Part shown: positions 19,454 through 27,511 of the stretch, piece by piece | Layout: each line of letters begins with the position of its first letter | How positions within the stretch are numbered: position 1 is the first letter of the stretch | Source: Photobacterium sanguinicancri | GTDB lineage: Bacteria; Pseudomonadota; Gammaproteobacteria; Enterobacterales; Vibrionaceae | Assembly: GCF_002265265.1 (NCBI RefSeq) | Contig: NZ_NOIF01000024.1 | Span: forward strand, 1-39,117 | DNA length: 39,117 bases | Direction of reading: 5' to 3' | Translations under genes and position numbers: made by a program | The notes under the pieces: model-generated | Seen by the model: the letters and a program-made list of their open reading frames with translations, nothing else | What the model was told of the DNA's origin: nothing | Databases searched by the model: none

Positions 19454-19477
19454 ATGCTTGAAACTATATTCTGAAAA

Positions 19478-19654
19478 CTATAGGTTGTTACGTTGCTTAT
19501 AGTTATCAACACATACCCAGAAGTTACTGGATGTCGCGCAGTATTGCATTGCACCTTCTGGAATGTCTTCTGGTGTTCCTGAAAGTGTGTAAGCCGACGT
19601 AGCAAAACTTGCAGTAAGTAAGAGTGCTGCGCATACCGAAGTTATCTTTTTCAT
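19478..19654 (-). CDS. Small secreted protein, 58 residues, two cysteines
   Basis: A short gene that is easily missed. It reads MKKITSVCAALLLTASFA followed by TSA-YTLSGTPEDI, a textbook signal peptide with likely cleavage after residue 21. The mature peptide of about 37 residues contains Cys39 and Cys48 (QYCATSSNFWVC), which could form a disulfide in the periplasm, and ends VDNYKQRNNL. The ribosome site GGGAG lies 7 nt upstream of the ATG, and a strong terminator lies 25 nt past the stop. These three features together make it a real gene. I do not recognise the family; the function is unknown. Confidence 0.8.
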   Translation of the reverse strand: MKKITSVCAALLLTASFATSAYTLSGTPEDIPEGAMQYCATSSNFWVCVDNYKQRNNL

Positions 19655-20077
19655 ATCGTATCTCCCTTGGATTTATCCAACATAGGTCACGCTTGGTCTA
19701 GTGCCGTTTCAGTGATACTCATAAATATTAGGTCAAGATCATATTTTTCATATCTTAATAAGCGCTTTTTTTGCTTGCGTCATAAAAGGAACTGCTTTAT
19801 AGCTGATTTATTTCATCAAAAAGGCAGATTGGATGTAATTAACATATTTGTAGTTTATATTCTTTTGTGAGCACTCACACATTGACAAGCATTTGCTTAC
19901 TTCTTACAATCTCGCGGTACTTGTTATAAAACAGTGTTTGATATCTACAGTTGTATTTGTAAATTATGTCTCCAAACGACTTCATGCTTATGCAGTAGAT
20001 TTAATTTTCTCATTTTTAGATGCCATTGATAGTGCCTTGTTTATTTTACAGGGCTTAGTATTGTTTAAAGGTAAAGC
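19655..20077. other. AT-rich gap between the small peptide gene and the PAP2 gene
   Basis: 423 nt containing the promoters of two divergent genes. I see no strong promoter and no RNA structure. A plus-strand reading frame from TTG 19893 overlaps the next start by ATGA and is hydrophobic, but has no ribosome site, so I do not call it. Confidence 0.45.
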
Positions 20078-20617
20078 ATGAAAATAAAGTCAGGAGTTGT
20101 TGCCCTTATATTAGCAACGACCGCATGTTCCGCGTCTGCCCATAATAAAAACTTACAAAAGTACGCAGATATTGCGCAATTCGGCATTCCTCTTACTGCT
20201 GGTGCTATCTCTTTATATAAAGGTGATACCGAAGGTTTATTTCAACTCGCAGAAGGGGCGTTATATACCGCAGTAGCAACACACGCTATTAAATTTGCCG
20301 TTAATGCTGAGCGCCCAAATGGCGGTGATCACTCATTTCCATCGGGCCATACCTCGGCGGCAACTCAAGGTGCAGCATACCTACAATTTCGTTATGGCTG
20401 GGAATACGGCGTACCAGCGTACGCTGCTGCGGCCCTTGTGGGTTATTCTAGAGTAGACAGCAAACACCACTACTGGCGTGATGTTGCGGCTGGTGCTGCA
20501 TTGGCAACTGGCATTCAGTACGTAGTTTCTGAGATGGGTTACTCGATGAGTAATTACGTCATTTCGCCTTATGTCAGCGGTGATGAAGTGGGTTTGTACG
20601 CAAGCATCAATTTCTAA
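20078..20617 (+). CDS. PAP2-superfamily phosphatase, exported
   Basis: A 179-residue phosphatase of the PAP2/acid phosphatase superfamily. The three catalytic motifs are complete: KFAVNAERP, then FPSGHTSA, then SRVDSKHHYWRD, with a histidine in each of the last two. A signal peptide (MKIKSGVVALILATTACSASA) precedes them. The protein lacks the several membrane helices of lipid phosphatases such as PgpB, having only moderately hydrophobic segments, so it may be a periplasmic or membrane-associated enzyme acting on lipid phosphates or small phosphomonoesters. The substrate cannot be read from the sequence. The cysteine at position 17 is in a weak lipobox-like context. It is a single gene followed by a terminator. 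Confidence 0.85.
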   Translation: MKIKSGVVALILATTACSASAHNKNLQKYADIAQFGIPLTAGAISLYKGDTEGLFQLAEGALYTAVATHAIKFAVNAERPNGGDHSFPSGHTSAATQGAAYLQFRYGWEYGVPAYAAAALVGYSRVDSKHHYWRDVAAGAALATGIQYVVSEMGYSMSNYVISPYVSGDEVGLYASINF

Positions 20618-20637
20618 GCTGTTATTTAAATAATATC

Positions 20638-20663
20638 AAAGGAGCCTACAGGGCTCCTTTTTT
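20638..20663 (+). terminator. Terminator after the PAP2 gene
   Basis: AAAGGAGCC (20638-20646) and GGCTCCTTT (20652-20660) with a 5-nt loop and six T in total. Confidence 0.9.
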
Positions 20664-21009
20664 GTTTTATGAAATTGTGCATCTATGATGTTTCATTTAA
20701 TTAGCTACATGCATGTAAAGTCAATATTCTGTCGTTATTGCTTTGAATAAATTAAAGCGATTGCTAGATTTATGACGATAGACTTGATTAGAAATATAAG
20801 GATATGAAGGTGTGGAATATAGGATGTATTACAGTACTCTTATTTACTGCAATTATAAACAACACTGCGATAATTAATATGCATCTTATTTTGTATTCAT
20901 TGTTTCATTAAGGATGACTGTATTATCTAACGCCTAAAATAATAAATGATACGTCGTTTAAGTTTCATATTCTTAATAAGGCATATCAAAATCATGAGCG
21001 TTATAAATG
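20664..21009. other. AT-rich gap before the tRNA gene
   Basis: 346 nt without a supported gene. It contains a 35-codon frame (20804-20911) encoding a hydrophobic peptide, with AAGGA too close to its ATG; I leave it uncalled. No copy of the tRNA 3' end and no recombinase remnant is visible. Confidence 0.45.
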
Positions 21010-21044
21010 AAAAAAGGCTAGCCATCATCAATGGCTAGCCTTTC
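21010..21044 (-). terminator. Terminator of the tRNA-Arg transcript
   Basis: A 13-bp perfect stem, AAAGGCTAGCCAT with ATGGCTAGCCTTT, and a 5-nt loop. On the minus strand a run of six T follows, just downstream of the tRNA. Confidence 0.9.
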
Positions 21045-21051
21045 TAGTATG

Positions 21052-21128
21052 TGGCGCTCCCTGCAGGAGTCGAACCTGCGGCCTTCCCCTTAGGAGGGGG
21101 ACGCTCTATCCAGCTGAGCTAAGGGAGC
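21052..21128 (-). tRNA. tRNA-Arg (anticodon CCT)
   Basis: A 77-nt cloverleaf on the minus strand. The acceptor stem is GCTCCCT with AGGGAGC, the D arm GCTC/GAGC, the anticodon stem TCCCC/GGGGA with loop CTCCTAA (anticodon CCT, reads AGG), and the T arm GCAGG-TTCGACT-CCTGC. Discriminator G and an encoded CCA complete the 3' end. It reads the rare arginine codon AGG. Confidence 0.97.
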
Positions 21129-21175
21129 ATGCGCACTATTATACGCAAATATTGATTAATATTAAGCTTTTTGTA

Positions 21176-22309
21176 TCAATGAGTTATCTGTTTGGTGAGT
21201 AAATCACCAGGTTGAATGCTACCAGCAAGGTCTGCTCGGTCCACACTGAGCTCTGAAGATTTATCATAAACCCGTTCAACCGTAAGCGTCATCTCTGTTT
21301 GTACCATGCGCGCTCGGCTGATCCCTTGTTGATCAATAAAGGCCGCGTTGTGCCATAAACGCAGTTGGTCGCCTTGCTTAACACCGTGAATTCGGCCAAC
21401 GTTGGTTTGTACCTTGTCATTAAAAATATTAATAACTTCAGGCAAACTGGAGCGACAAGCCAAGGTGGTCTCTAGATCTAGCATCATATTGCGGCTGGTA
21501 CGTTGAACGGCTTGGCCATAACCTGATTGCCAAAAGCGTGCACTTTTTGTATCAACTTGGCTAACTCGTGTGAATGGCCACTGAGCGATTTCACGATAGT
21601 TTTTCTGAAGTAACATTTCACCTGTTTTGCCATTAATTACTTCTAGTGTGACGGCAAATTGTCGATTGTATTGATCATCTCGCAGTAGCTTTTCATCGAC
21701 GGTTGACGTTAAATCCGTGATTTCGCCTGTAATAAGATATTGCGCATCGTAATCCTCAGCCAGCATGGTGAGTGTATTCGGTTGATCAATACGAAAAGGC
21801 ACGCGGGTGATCCCCGAGACGACAAAGCTTTGTGATTTACGCTCAATTTGGCGTTGGAGCATCACACTGTAATCATCACCTATCTGATAAATACCCCCTA
21901 AAGCGGCATGTTGAGGTGCAGTGAGTGTAAAGCTACTGATTAAAATCGCTTTTTTGTATTGGGTTTTGTGGCAAGTCTTTGCCGATGGATAAATATCTAT
22001 CCGAGCAGTGACGTAATAATTGCCGCCTGACTTTTTGGCTTTAACTATGCTGACGTTGCGCACTTCGTTACCGCTAAATTGGTACTCGTTACGCTCTTGG
22101 CTTAAATAGGGGCGTAAGTGTGAAAATGAGCTCGCATCGGCACCTGAATATAAGATGGCCTGGTAAACCGCATCTTCTAACGCGTTGTTACGGGCGGCTT
22201 TGTCGCTTTCTAGCACTTGTGCTTGTCCTGTGACTTCTAACCAAGCGGCCAGAGCTTGAGAGGGCATGGCTAACAACATGAATAGATAAAGCGCGCGTGT
22301 TTTTTTCAT
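21176..22309 (-). CDS. flgT: Flagellar H-ring protein FlgT
   Basis: FlgT, 377 residues, a periplasmic protein that builds the H-ring around the basal body of polar sheathed flagella and helps place MotX/MotY. The start at 22309 gives a clean signal peptide (MKKTRALYLFMLLAMPSQALA) followed by AWLEVTGQAQV, the usual mature start. GAGAA lies about 5 nt upstream. An in-frame ATG at 22378 would add 23 residues in front of the signal peptide. The middle and C-terminal domains are present, including RIHGVKQGDQLRLW near the end. It is divergent from flgO. Its promoter is unclear: a GCCCGATA sequence lies upstream on its strand but lacks a -35 partner. Confidence 0.9.
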   Translation of the reverse strand: MKKTRALYLFMLLAMPSQALAAWLEVTGQAQVLESDKAARNNALEDAVYQAILYSGADASSFSHLRPYLSQERNEYQFSGNEVRNVSIVKAKKSGGNYYVTARIDIYPSAKTCHKTQYKKAILISSFTLTAPQHAALGGIYQIGDDYSVMLQRQIERKSQSFVVSGITRVPFRIDQPNTLTMLAEDYDAQYLITGEITDLTSTVDEKLLRDDQYNRQFAVTLEVINGKTGEMLLQKNYREIAQWPFTRVSQVDTKSARFWQSGYGQAVQRTSRNMMLDLETTLACRSSLPEVINIFNDKVQTNVGRIHGVKQGDQLRLWHNAAFIDQQGISRARMVQTEMTLTVERVYDKSSELSVDRADLAGSIQPGDLLTKQITH

Positions 22310-22456
22310 CGTATTCTCAACATCGGTATGAAAATTGCTTGGATAGCTGGACTTACTATATAGTATCGGGCTGAACAAAAACGGTTGTGATTCATTCAGA
22401 GTGGATTACCAAAGGGAGTATGCAAAGAGTATTCCCGAATATAAAGCAGCTAGCTA

Positions 22457-22483
22457 TAAAGTTTTACTTTTTTTGAACGATAA
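22457..22483 (+). promoter_or_regulatory. Sigma-28 (FliA) promoter of flgO-flgP
   Basis: TAAAGTTT (22457-22464), an 11-nt spacer, AACGATAA (22476-22483). This matches the FliA consensus TAAAGTTT-N11-GCCGATAA at 14 of 16 positions. The transcript would start near 22490, about 30 nt before the flgO ATG. Confidence 0.75.
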
Positions 22484-22520
22484 CAGGCTATAGGTCTTTT
22501 TGCATCCGGAGCGGGATAGA

Positions 22521-23156
22521 ATGAAAAAGTGGATAGTCGTGTTGCTGTCAATGATGACTGCATCATGCGCATACTCCCCGATATATAATGGTAAAGAACC
22601 ATATACGGGCAATGAGTACCTGTTAAAGCAGACTCCTCGTCATACCATTGATTTCTTCATAGAAGGGATGACGGAACAACTGGTCGAATCTAACCAATAT
22701 TTAACGGCAAAAACACCGTTAGCGGTTACCTCTTTTGTTGATTTACAGCAGTTGAACGAAACAAACTGGCTTGGTAATACCGTTACTGAAGGCTTTATGT
22801 ATCAAATGCAACAACGTGGTTTTACGGTTGTTGATTACAAAGCAACAGGCGCAATAAAAGTCACACCGGAAGGTGATTTTACCATTAGCCGAAACTGGCG
22901 AGAATTGGCCTCTGAGCAGCCTGTTGACTATGTGCTCACTGGCACTATGTTACGTCAAGGCGGCGGTGTATTAGTCAATGCGCGAATTATTGGCATGCGT
23001 TCTCGGGTGGTGATTGCGACGGCACAGGGCTTCTTGCCTGCTGATCGTTTGGGCCGTGATTTAGATACCTTGAATAAGATGCGTATGCGTAACGGTGTTA
23101 TTATTCGCTCTGAAGTGAACGAATTTGATCGCGGTAACGTGGTACTGAAACCTTAG
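22521..23156 (+). CDS. flgO: Flagellar outer membrane lipoprotein FlgO
   Basis: FlgO, 211 residues, an outer membrane protein needed for flagellar stability in vibrios. The start at 22521 gives a lipoprotein signal peptide with the lipobox TASC (Cys16, MKKWIVVLLSMMTASCAYSP). An alternative TTG at 22500 would add only seven polar residues. The FlgO domain follows (TPLAVTSFVDLQQLNETNWLG, later YVLTGTMLRQGGGVLVNARI). It is transcribed with flgP, whose ATG lies 8 nt after its stop. The sigma-28 promoter at 22457 places it in the late flagellar class. Confidence 0.9.
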   Translation: MKKWIVVLLSMMTASCAYSPIYNGKEPYTGNEYLLKQTPRHTIDFFIEGMTEQLVESNQYLTAKTPLAVTSFVDLQQLNETNWLGNTVTEGFMYQMQQRGFTVVDYKATGAIKVTPEGDFTISRNWRELASEQPVDYVLTGTMLRQGGGVLVNARIIGMRSRVVIATAQGFLPADRLGRDLDTLNKMRMRNGVIIRSEVNEFDRGNVVLKP

Positions 23157-23164
23157 GAGAAATT

Positions 23165-23590
23165 ATGCGTATCTGGATGGCAGTAATCTTACTGTTACTT
23201 GTGGGGTGTCAGCCACTGGTCGAAATTCGTGATAATGATGTGCTCACCGCGGTAGGTTATGCATCAATCAGTGAACAGCGTGGTCGCACACTAGAAGAAA
23301 AACAAGTACGTGCAATGCGAGCATCTAAGATTGATGCTTACCGTGAGCTAACCGAACAAGTTTACGGTATGCGTATCAGTGCGCGTGCAGGTATGGAAGA
23401 TCAGCAGCTAGGGGTAGAAAATACCGATGGTGCTGTTGATGGTATCATTCGTGGTGCTCGGGTCATTCGTAGTTACCCTGTCGGTGATAGTTATGTCACT
23501 GAGATGGAAGTCAATCTTAAGACCATGGAAAGAATGAAAGATCATGGTGAAGTATTCCATGTGCCATCGAATCAAGAGACGATGTTCTAA
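23165..23590 (+). CDS. flgP: Flagellar outer membrane lipoprotein FlgP
   Basis: FlgP, 141 residues, of the LPP20 lipoprotein family. The lipobox is LVGC with Cys15 in MRIWMAVILLLLVGCQPL. The LPP20 core is AVGYASISEQRGRTLEEKQV and EMEVNLKTMERM. In vibrios FlgP forms part of the outer-membrane-associated ring and is needed for motility. AGGAGAA at its start overlaps the end of flgO. It is the last gene of the unit, ended by the terminator at 23641. Confidence 0.9.
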   Translation: MRIWMAVILLLLVGCQPLVEIRDNDVLTAVGYASISEQRGRTLEEKQVRAMRASKIDAYRELTEQVYGMRISARAGMEDQQLGVENTDGAVDGIIRGARVIRSYPVGDSYVTEMEVNLKTMERMKDHGEVFHVPSNQETMF

Positions 23591-23640
23591 TCATTCTTCT
23601 TCGCTATTCGCCTTATTAGACATAGCGTGATTACAGAAAC

Positions 23641-23672
23641 AAAAAAACGATGGCATTGACCATCGTTTTTTT
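23641..23672. terminator. Bidirectional terminator after flgP and the solute-binding gene
   Basis: AAACGATGG (23645-23653), a 6-nt loop, CCATCGTTT (23660-23668), with seven A before and seven T after. It separates two convergent genes. Confidence 0.9.
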
Positions 23673-23734
23673 ATGCCTGCTATTTGGCACTAGGCCGCTG
23701 TTATGACTTGTAGTGGCCTATTGCTAGCGGCAAA

Positions 23735-25417
23735 TTATTTAGGTCTAAGTGCTAACAAGTGCAATAAACGCTCGGGGGCTTGTGGCCATATTAGTGGGCT
23801 AGCGACAGGGTTACGTTCATTAAACCAGCCTGTAAAGCGTTGGGTGTTGTACTGATAGAACTGCACCGTATTATATAAGGGGACGGTAATTTGCTTACTG
23901 GCAATCGTTTCGTTGAGCTGGTTAATAATGTTTGCGCGTTGACGAACCGTAGACGCGGTAGGGAAAGCGGCGAGCAGCTGGTCTACTTCATGATCTTTAT
24001 AAAAGTGCTTTGCATAGCGTGGGTATTGTGGCGCTTGGTAAGCACTGTTAAAGCCAGAGTTAAAATACTTATACGGTGTTAGCCCTTGCGGATAGTTGGT
24101 GATTGCCGTGACATAATCACCATAGGATAAGCGCTCAGCAAACTCTTCAAATCCAGTTTGAATATTCGTAGTACGTATTCCTACATTTTCTAACATTTCG
24201 GCCAGTAGCATGGCTGTGGTATTAAAATCAGTCCAGCCTGAAGGGGTGAGCACGGATAGTGTGAGAGGCTTGCCTGAAGGAAGATCTCGCCACCCATCCT
24301 TGTTTTTGTCTTCTAGCTGAAGCGAATCCAATAACATGTTTGCTTGTTTTGGATTGAAGGTCATATACGGGCGGTATTTTTCAGTGATTTTAGTATCAGC
24401 CCACTGAGTAAATCGTTGACTCATGCCAGATGCATACTCTGATGGGACACCTTGGCCAAACGCGGCGATATCAATTAATAGTTGGCGCTGAACCACCATA
24501 GAGATAGCCCGTCGAAACGTAATATTCTCTATAGTTTGGCGAAGTTCACTGTCTGCAACTTTGTAGTTAAAAATAAGGCTAATAGTACTTGCGGGTGGTA
24601 GCCAATAATGGAAGTCTTCTGAGTAAGAAGCATAGTGACGCTCGATATCAGGAATAAATGAACCCGTCCAATCAAACTCGCCTGTTACAATCCGCGCAAT
24701 AAAATCATCGTTATTTTTCACTAATGGGTAGCGCAAGCAATCAATATGCACTTCGCTGGCTTGCCAGTAGTTTGGGTTAGTGCATTGCTGATAATGGGTG
24801 TCGTCCAACGATTCAATAACCGTAAATGGCCCAGTGCCGATGGGGTTTGGATTGGTATATAGAACTGGGTCTTTGACTTTTTCCCATTGATGTTTAGGCA
24901 CAATGGGCAGTAACACCAGCTGATGAGCGGCTAAAGCATTAGCCTGTTTCAATTCAATTTCAATCTCATAGTCTGATAACTTACGGATCGACTTCAATTG
25001 CGTACGAATCGCATGTGAATCAAGTTCTGGAAACATTTTGATTAAATTGAAGGAGTAAAGCACATCATCTGCAGTGAATGGTTTTCCATCTGACCATAGA
25101 ACGCCATGGCGTAGGGTGAACTGGATACTCGTGAGATCTCGGCTAAGACTATAGCCTGTAGCAAGGCGATATTCTGGCTTATTATTCTGTAGAGAATTAA
25201 AGATGATCAGTGGCTCAAAAATGAATTCATGCGTCGTTGGCATGCTTAGCAGTGTGAAAGGGTTAAAATTGCGCTTAATTCGATCACGATACTCGGGGAC
25301 AACAGTAAGTACAGTTGGCTCTGAGGAGGGGGTGGCATAGACAGATAAAGGTAAGACAAAAGAGATAAAAACAACGAGGTAAATAGCGTGCCACAAAGAG
25401 GTAAGAGAGCGTTGCAT
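23735..25417 (-). CDS. Family 5 (oligopeptide/oligosaccharide) solute-binding protein
   Basis: A 560-residue periplasmic binding protein of the SBP_bac_5 family, with a signal peptide (residues 1-29, ending SVYA). Diagnostic segments are LRHGVLWSDGKPFTADDVLYS and PIGTGPFTVIES. Relatives bind oligopeptides, nickel, or, in one vibrio branch, chitin oligosaccharides. The segment PSGWTDFNTTAMLLAEMLENVG reminds me of the sugar-binding branch, but this is only an impression. No matching permease or ATPase genes lie beside it: the neighbouring ABC genes belong to the polar amino acid family and run in the opposite direction. It is therefore an orphan that may serve a transporter elsewhere. Confidence 0.85.
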   Translation of the reverse strand: MQRSLTSLWHAIYLVVFISFVLPLSVYATPSSEPTVLTVVPEYRDRIKRNFNPFTLLSMPTTHEFIFEPLIIFNSLQNNKPEYRLATGYSLSRDLTSIQFTLRHGVLWSDGKPFTADDVLYSFNLIKMFPELDSHAIRTQLKSIRKLSDYEIEIELKQANALAAHQLVLLPIVPKHQWEKVKDPVLYTNPNPIGTGPFTVIESLDDTHYQQCTNPNYWQASEVHIDCLRYPLVKNNDDFIARIVTGEFDWTGSFIPDIERHYASYSEDFHYWLPPASTISLIFNYKVADSELRQTIENITFRRAISMVVQRQLLIDIAAFGQGVPSEYASGMSQRFTQWADTKITEKYRPYMTFNPKQANMLLDSLQLEDKNKDGWRDLPSGKPLTLSVLTPSGWTDFNTTAMLLAEMLENVGIRTTNIQTGFEEFAERLSYGDYVTAITNYPQGLTPYKYFNSGFNSAYQAPQYPRYAKHFYKDHEVDQLLAAFPTASTVRQRANIINQLNETIASKQITVPLYNTVQFYQYNTQRFTGWFNERNPVASPLIWPQAPERLLHLLALRPK

Positions 25418-25697
25418 TATATTTTAATCCGAAACTACGATAAACAAGACAAAGCGGATGATTCAGCTAGGCTAAGCTACCGTAAGATTGCTTGATTGGC
25501 AACAATGATAACTGTATGAATAACTGTTTTTTTATGCAGATATATTGAGCGGTTATTCGCTTTCAATGTGGTTAACAAAATGTTGCCAAATATACTTCTC
25601 GGTGATACCTTCGACAAAGCGTTAACAAAATAGCGGAAGATTTTGTTAGTAATTACGAGCAATTTTCCTTTTGATGGAATTAAAGGAGTAAGAGCGC

Positions 25698-26468
25698 ATG
25701 ACGGATGCAGTAGCGCTTGAAGTCAAAGAATTACACAAGTCATTTGGTCAAAATGAAGTCTTAAAAGGCATATCTCTCACTGCTAATGGTGGTGATGTGG
25801 TATCGATTATTGGCTCTTCTGGTTCAGGGAAGAGTACTTTCCTGCGCTGTATTAATTTACTGGAAACGCCGACGCAAGGTGAAATTTGGGTGAATGGCGA
25901 GCAAATTAAAATGTCCACCAATCGCCGTGGTGAGTTCCTTCCTACCGATGAAAAGCAAGTTCAGCGTATACGCTCTCGTCTAGCCATGGTTTTCCAAGGC
26001 TTCAATTTATGGTCGCACATGACAGTGCTTGGCAATGTCATTGAAGCGCCTATTCATGTCCTTGGTGTACCTAAAGCGGAAGCAATTGAAAAAGGTGAAG
26101 CGTTACTGAAGAAAGTGGGCTTGTATGAGCGACGCCATTACTATCCTGGGCATCTTTCTGGTGGGCAACAGCAGCGTGCTGCGATTGCACGCGCATTAGC
26201 GGTTGATCCTGAAGTGATGTTATTCGATGAGCCAACATCCGCACTTGATCCAGAATTAGTCGGGGAAGTGTTAGGCGTCATGCAAGATTTGGCGCAGGAA
26301 GGGCGCACCATGTTAGTGGTTACCCACGAAATGGCATTTGCACGTGATGTGTCTAATCAAGTGATGTTTCTTCATCAAGGGTTGGTGGAAGAGCAAGGTC
26401 ACCCAGAAAAATTATTCACAAATCCAGAATCTGAACGACTTAAACAATTTATATCATCGATATATTAA
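25698..26468 (+). CDS. Polar amino acid ABC transporter ATPase (HisP/AotP-like)
   Basis: A 256-residue ABC ATPase on the cytosolic face of the membrane. Walker A is GSSGSGKST, the signature LSGGQQQR, Walker B VMLFDEPTSALD, and the switch histidine lies in VVTHEM. It is closest to HisP and AotP, ATPases of histidine, lysine, arginine and ornithine importers (258 and about 254 residues). AAGGAG lies about 10 nt upstream of the start. It heads the order ATPase, binding protein, permease, permease; the genes are spaced rather widely and stem-loops occur between them. Confidence 0.93.
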   Translation: MTDAVALEVKELHKSFGQNEVLKGISLTANGGDVVSIIGSSGSGKSTFLRCINLLETPTQGEIWVNGEQIKMSTNRRGEFLPTDEKQVQRIRSRLAMVFQGFNLWSHMTVLGNVIEAPIHVLGVPKAEAIEKGEALLKKVGLYERRHYYPGHLSGGQQQRAAIARALAVDPEVMLFDEPTSALDPELVGEVLGVMQDLAQEGRTMLVVTHEMAFARDVSNQVMFLHQGLVEEQGHPEKLFTNPESERLKQFISSIY

Positions 26469-26471
26469 TAA

Positions 26472-26528
26472 AAAACGGTGCGAGACACCGAAGGCGTGTA
26501 GCCGTTTTAGCGTCGTAAAATCACCGTT
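26472..26528 (+). promoter_or_regulatory. Intercistronic hairpins with alternative pairing
   Basis: CGGTG (26476-26480) can pair with CACCG (26486-26490). AAAACGG (26472-26478) can instead pair with CCGTTTT (26502-26508), and AACGGTG (26474-26480) with CACCGTT (26522-26528). The three are mutually exclusive. They lie between the ATPase and binding-protein genes and could tune relative expression or mRNA decay. Confidence 0.4.
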
Positions 26529-26576
26529 GTTTGGGGTATAGGTGTTTTTACAACGTAACACAACAGGAGATAGACA

Positions 26577-27350
26577 ATGAAAAAATGGATTTTAGCTGCA
26601 GCAATGGTTTCAGCATTAGGCGCAACATCAGTACAGGCAAAAGAGTGGAAGCAAATCCGCTTTGGTATCGAGGGAGCTTACCCTCCATTTAGCTGGACTG
26701 AGCCAAATGGTGAACTAAAAGGTTTTGATGTCGACATGGCGAATGCGCTGTGTAAAGAGCTGAAAGCGAAGTGCAAGATCGTCGCTCAAGATTGGGATGG
26801 CATTATTCCATCACTGCTTGCTCGTAAATATGACGCCATCATTGCTGCAATGTCTATCACCGAAGAACGTAAGAAGAAGATCGATTTCACGGGTAAATAT
26901 GCCCTTATTCCTAACAAATTTGTTGCGAAAAAAGGCACTCAAATTGACTTTACCGAAGCGGGCCTAGATGGCGTTAAAGTGGGGGTACAGCGTGCAACAA
27001 CCCATGATAAATACCTGACAGATAATTTCAGCTCGGTTGAAATCGTTCGTTACGGTTCATTTGATGATGCGTACCTCGATTTAAAAGCTGGCCGTATTGC
27101 AACAATTTTAGGTGATGCTTCTGCGCTTGAAGAAGGGTTGCTGAATAAAGCGGGTGGTGATGCTTATGACTTTATCGGTCCGTCGCTAACGGATCCAAAG
27201 TGGTTTGGAGATGGTTTTGGTATTGCACTACGTAAGCAAGACAAAGACTTAACTCAAAAGCTAGATGCCGCAATCTTGTCTTTACGTGAGAAAGGTATTT
27301 ATCAAGAGATTGCAGCGAAATACTTCGCCTACGACGTGTACGGTAAATAA
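26577..27350 (+). CDS. Polar amino acid ABC transporter substrate-binding protein
   Basis: A 257-residue periplasmic binding protein of family 3 (HisJ/ArgT/AotJ type). The signal peptide is MKKWILAAAMVSALGATSVQA. The family signature is seen in GIEGAYPPFSWTEPNGELKGFDVDMANALC, which includes the ligand-contacting acidic segment. Two cysteines in the LCKELKAKC region match the disulfide of HisJ-like proteins. The expected substrate is a basic amino acid such as arginine, ornithine, lysine or histidine. CAGGAG lies about 8 nt before the ATG. It belongs with the permease genes that follow. Confidence 0.92.
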   Translation: MKKWILAAAMVSALGATSVQAKEWKQIRFGIEGAYPPFSWTEPNGELKGFDVDMANALCKELKAKCKIVAQDWDGIIPSLLARKYDAIIAAMSITEERKKKIDFTGKYALIPNKFVAKKGTQIDFTEAGLDGVKVGVQRATTHDKYLTDNFSSVEIVRYGSFDDAYLDLKAGRIATILGDASALEEGLLNKAGGDAYDFIGPSLTDPKWFGDGFGIALRKQDKDLTQKLDAAILSLREKGIYQEIAAKYFAYDVYGK

Positions 27351-27511
27351 GGCTAAACAGTATTTGATAGCAAGGGAGAGGGCATAGCCAGTTTATGTCT
27401 TCTTCTCTTTAGGCTCGTTTTTAGATTATCAGGGAACATGATAGCTCTGGAGAACTAGTCTCACTTCATTGGTGTTTTAACACTGCTATTGGTGTGTAAA
27501 GGAGTACCCAA

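Noticed and set aside
19893..20081. Hydrophobic 62-codon frame overlapping the PAP2 start by ATGA
   Set aside because: The overlap looks like translational coupling, but the TTG start has no ribosome site and the protein shows no family features.
20804..20911. 35-codon hydrophobic peptide frame before the tRNA
   Set aside because: AAGGA is only 1-2 nt from the ATG and nothing else supports it; AT-rich DNA gives such frames by chance.
25505..25570. Possible ArgR boxes (TATGAATAAC, TTATTCGC) upstream of the amino acid transporter
   Set aside because: Only half-sites match the consensus and their spacing is wrong for paired ARG boxes.
25477..25662. Minus-strand 61-codon frame before the amino acid transporter
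   Set aside because: No ribosome site and no protein character; it lies in the promoter region of the transporter operon.
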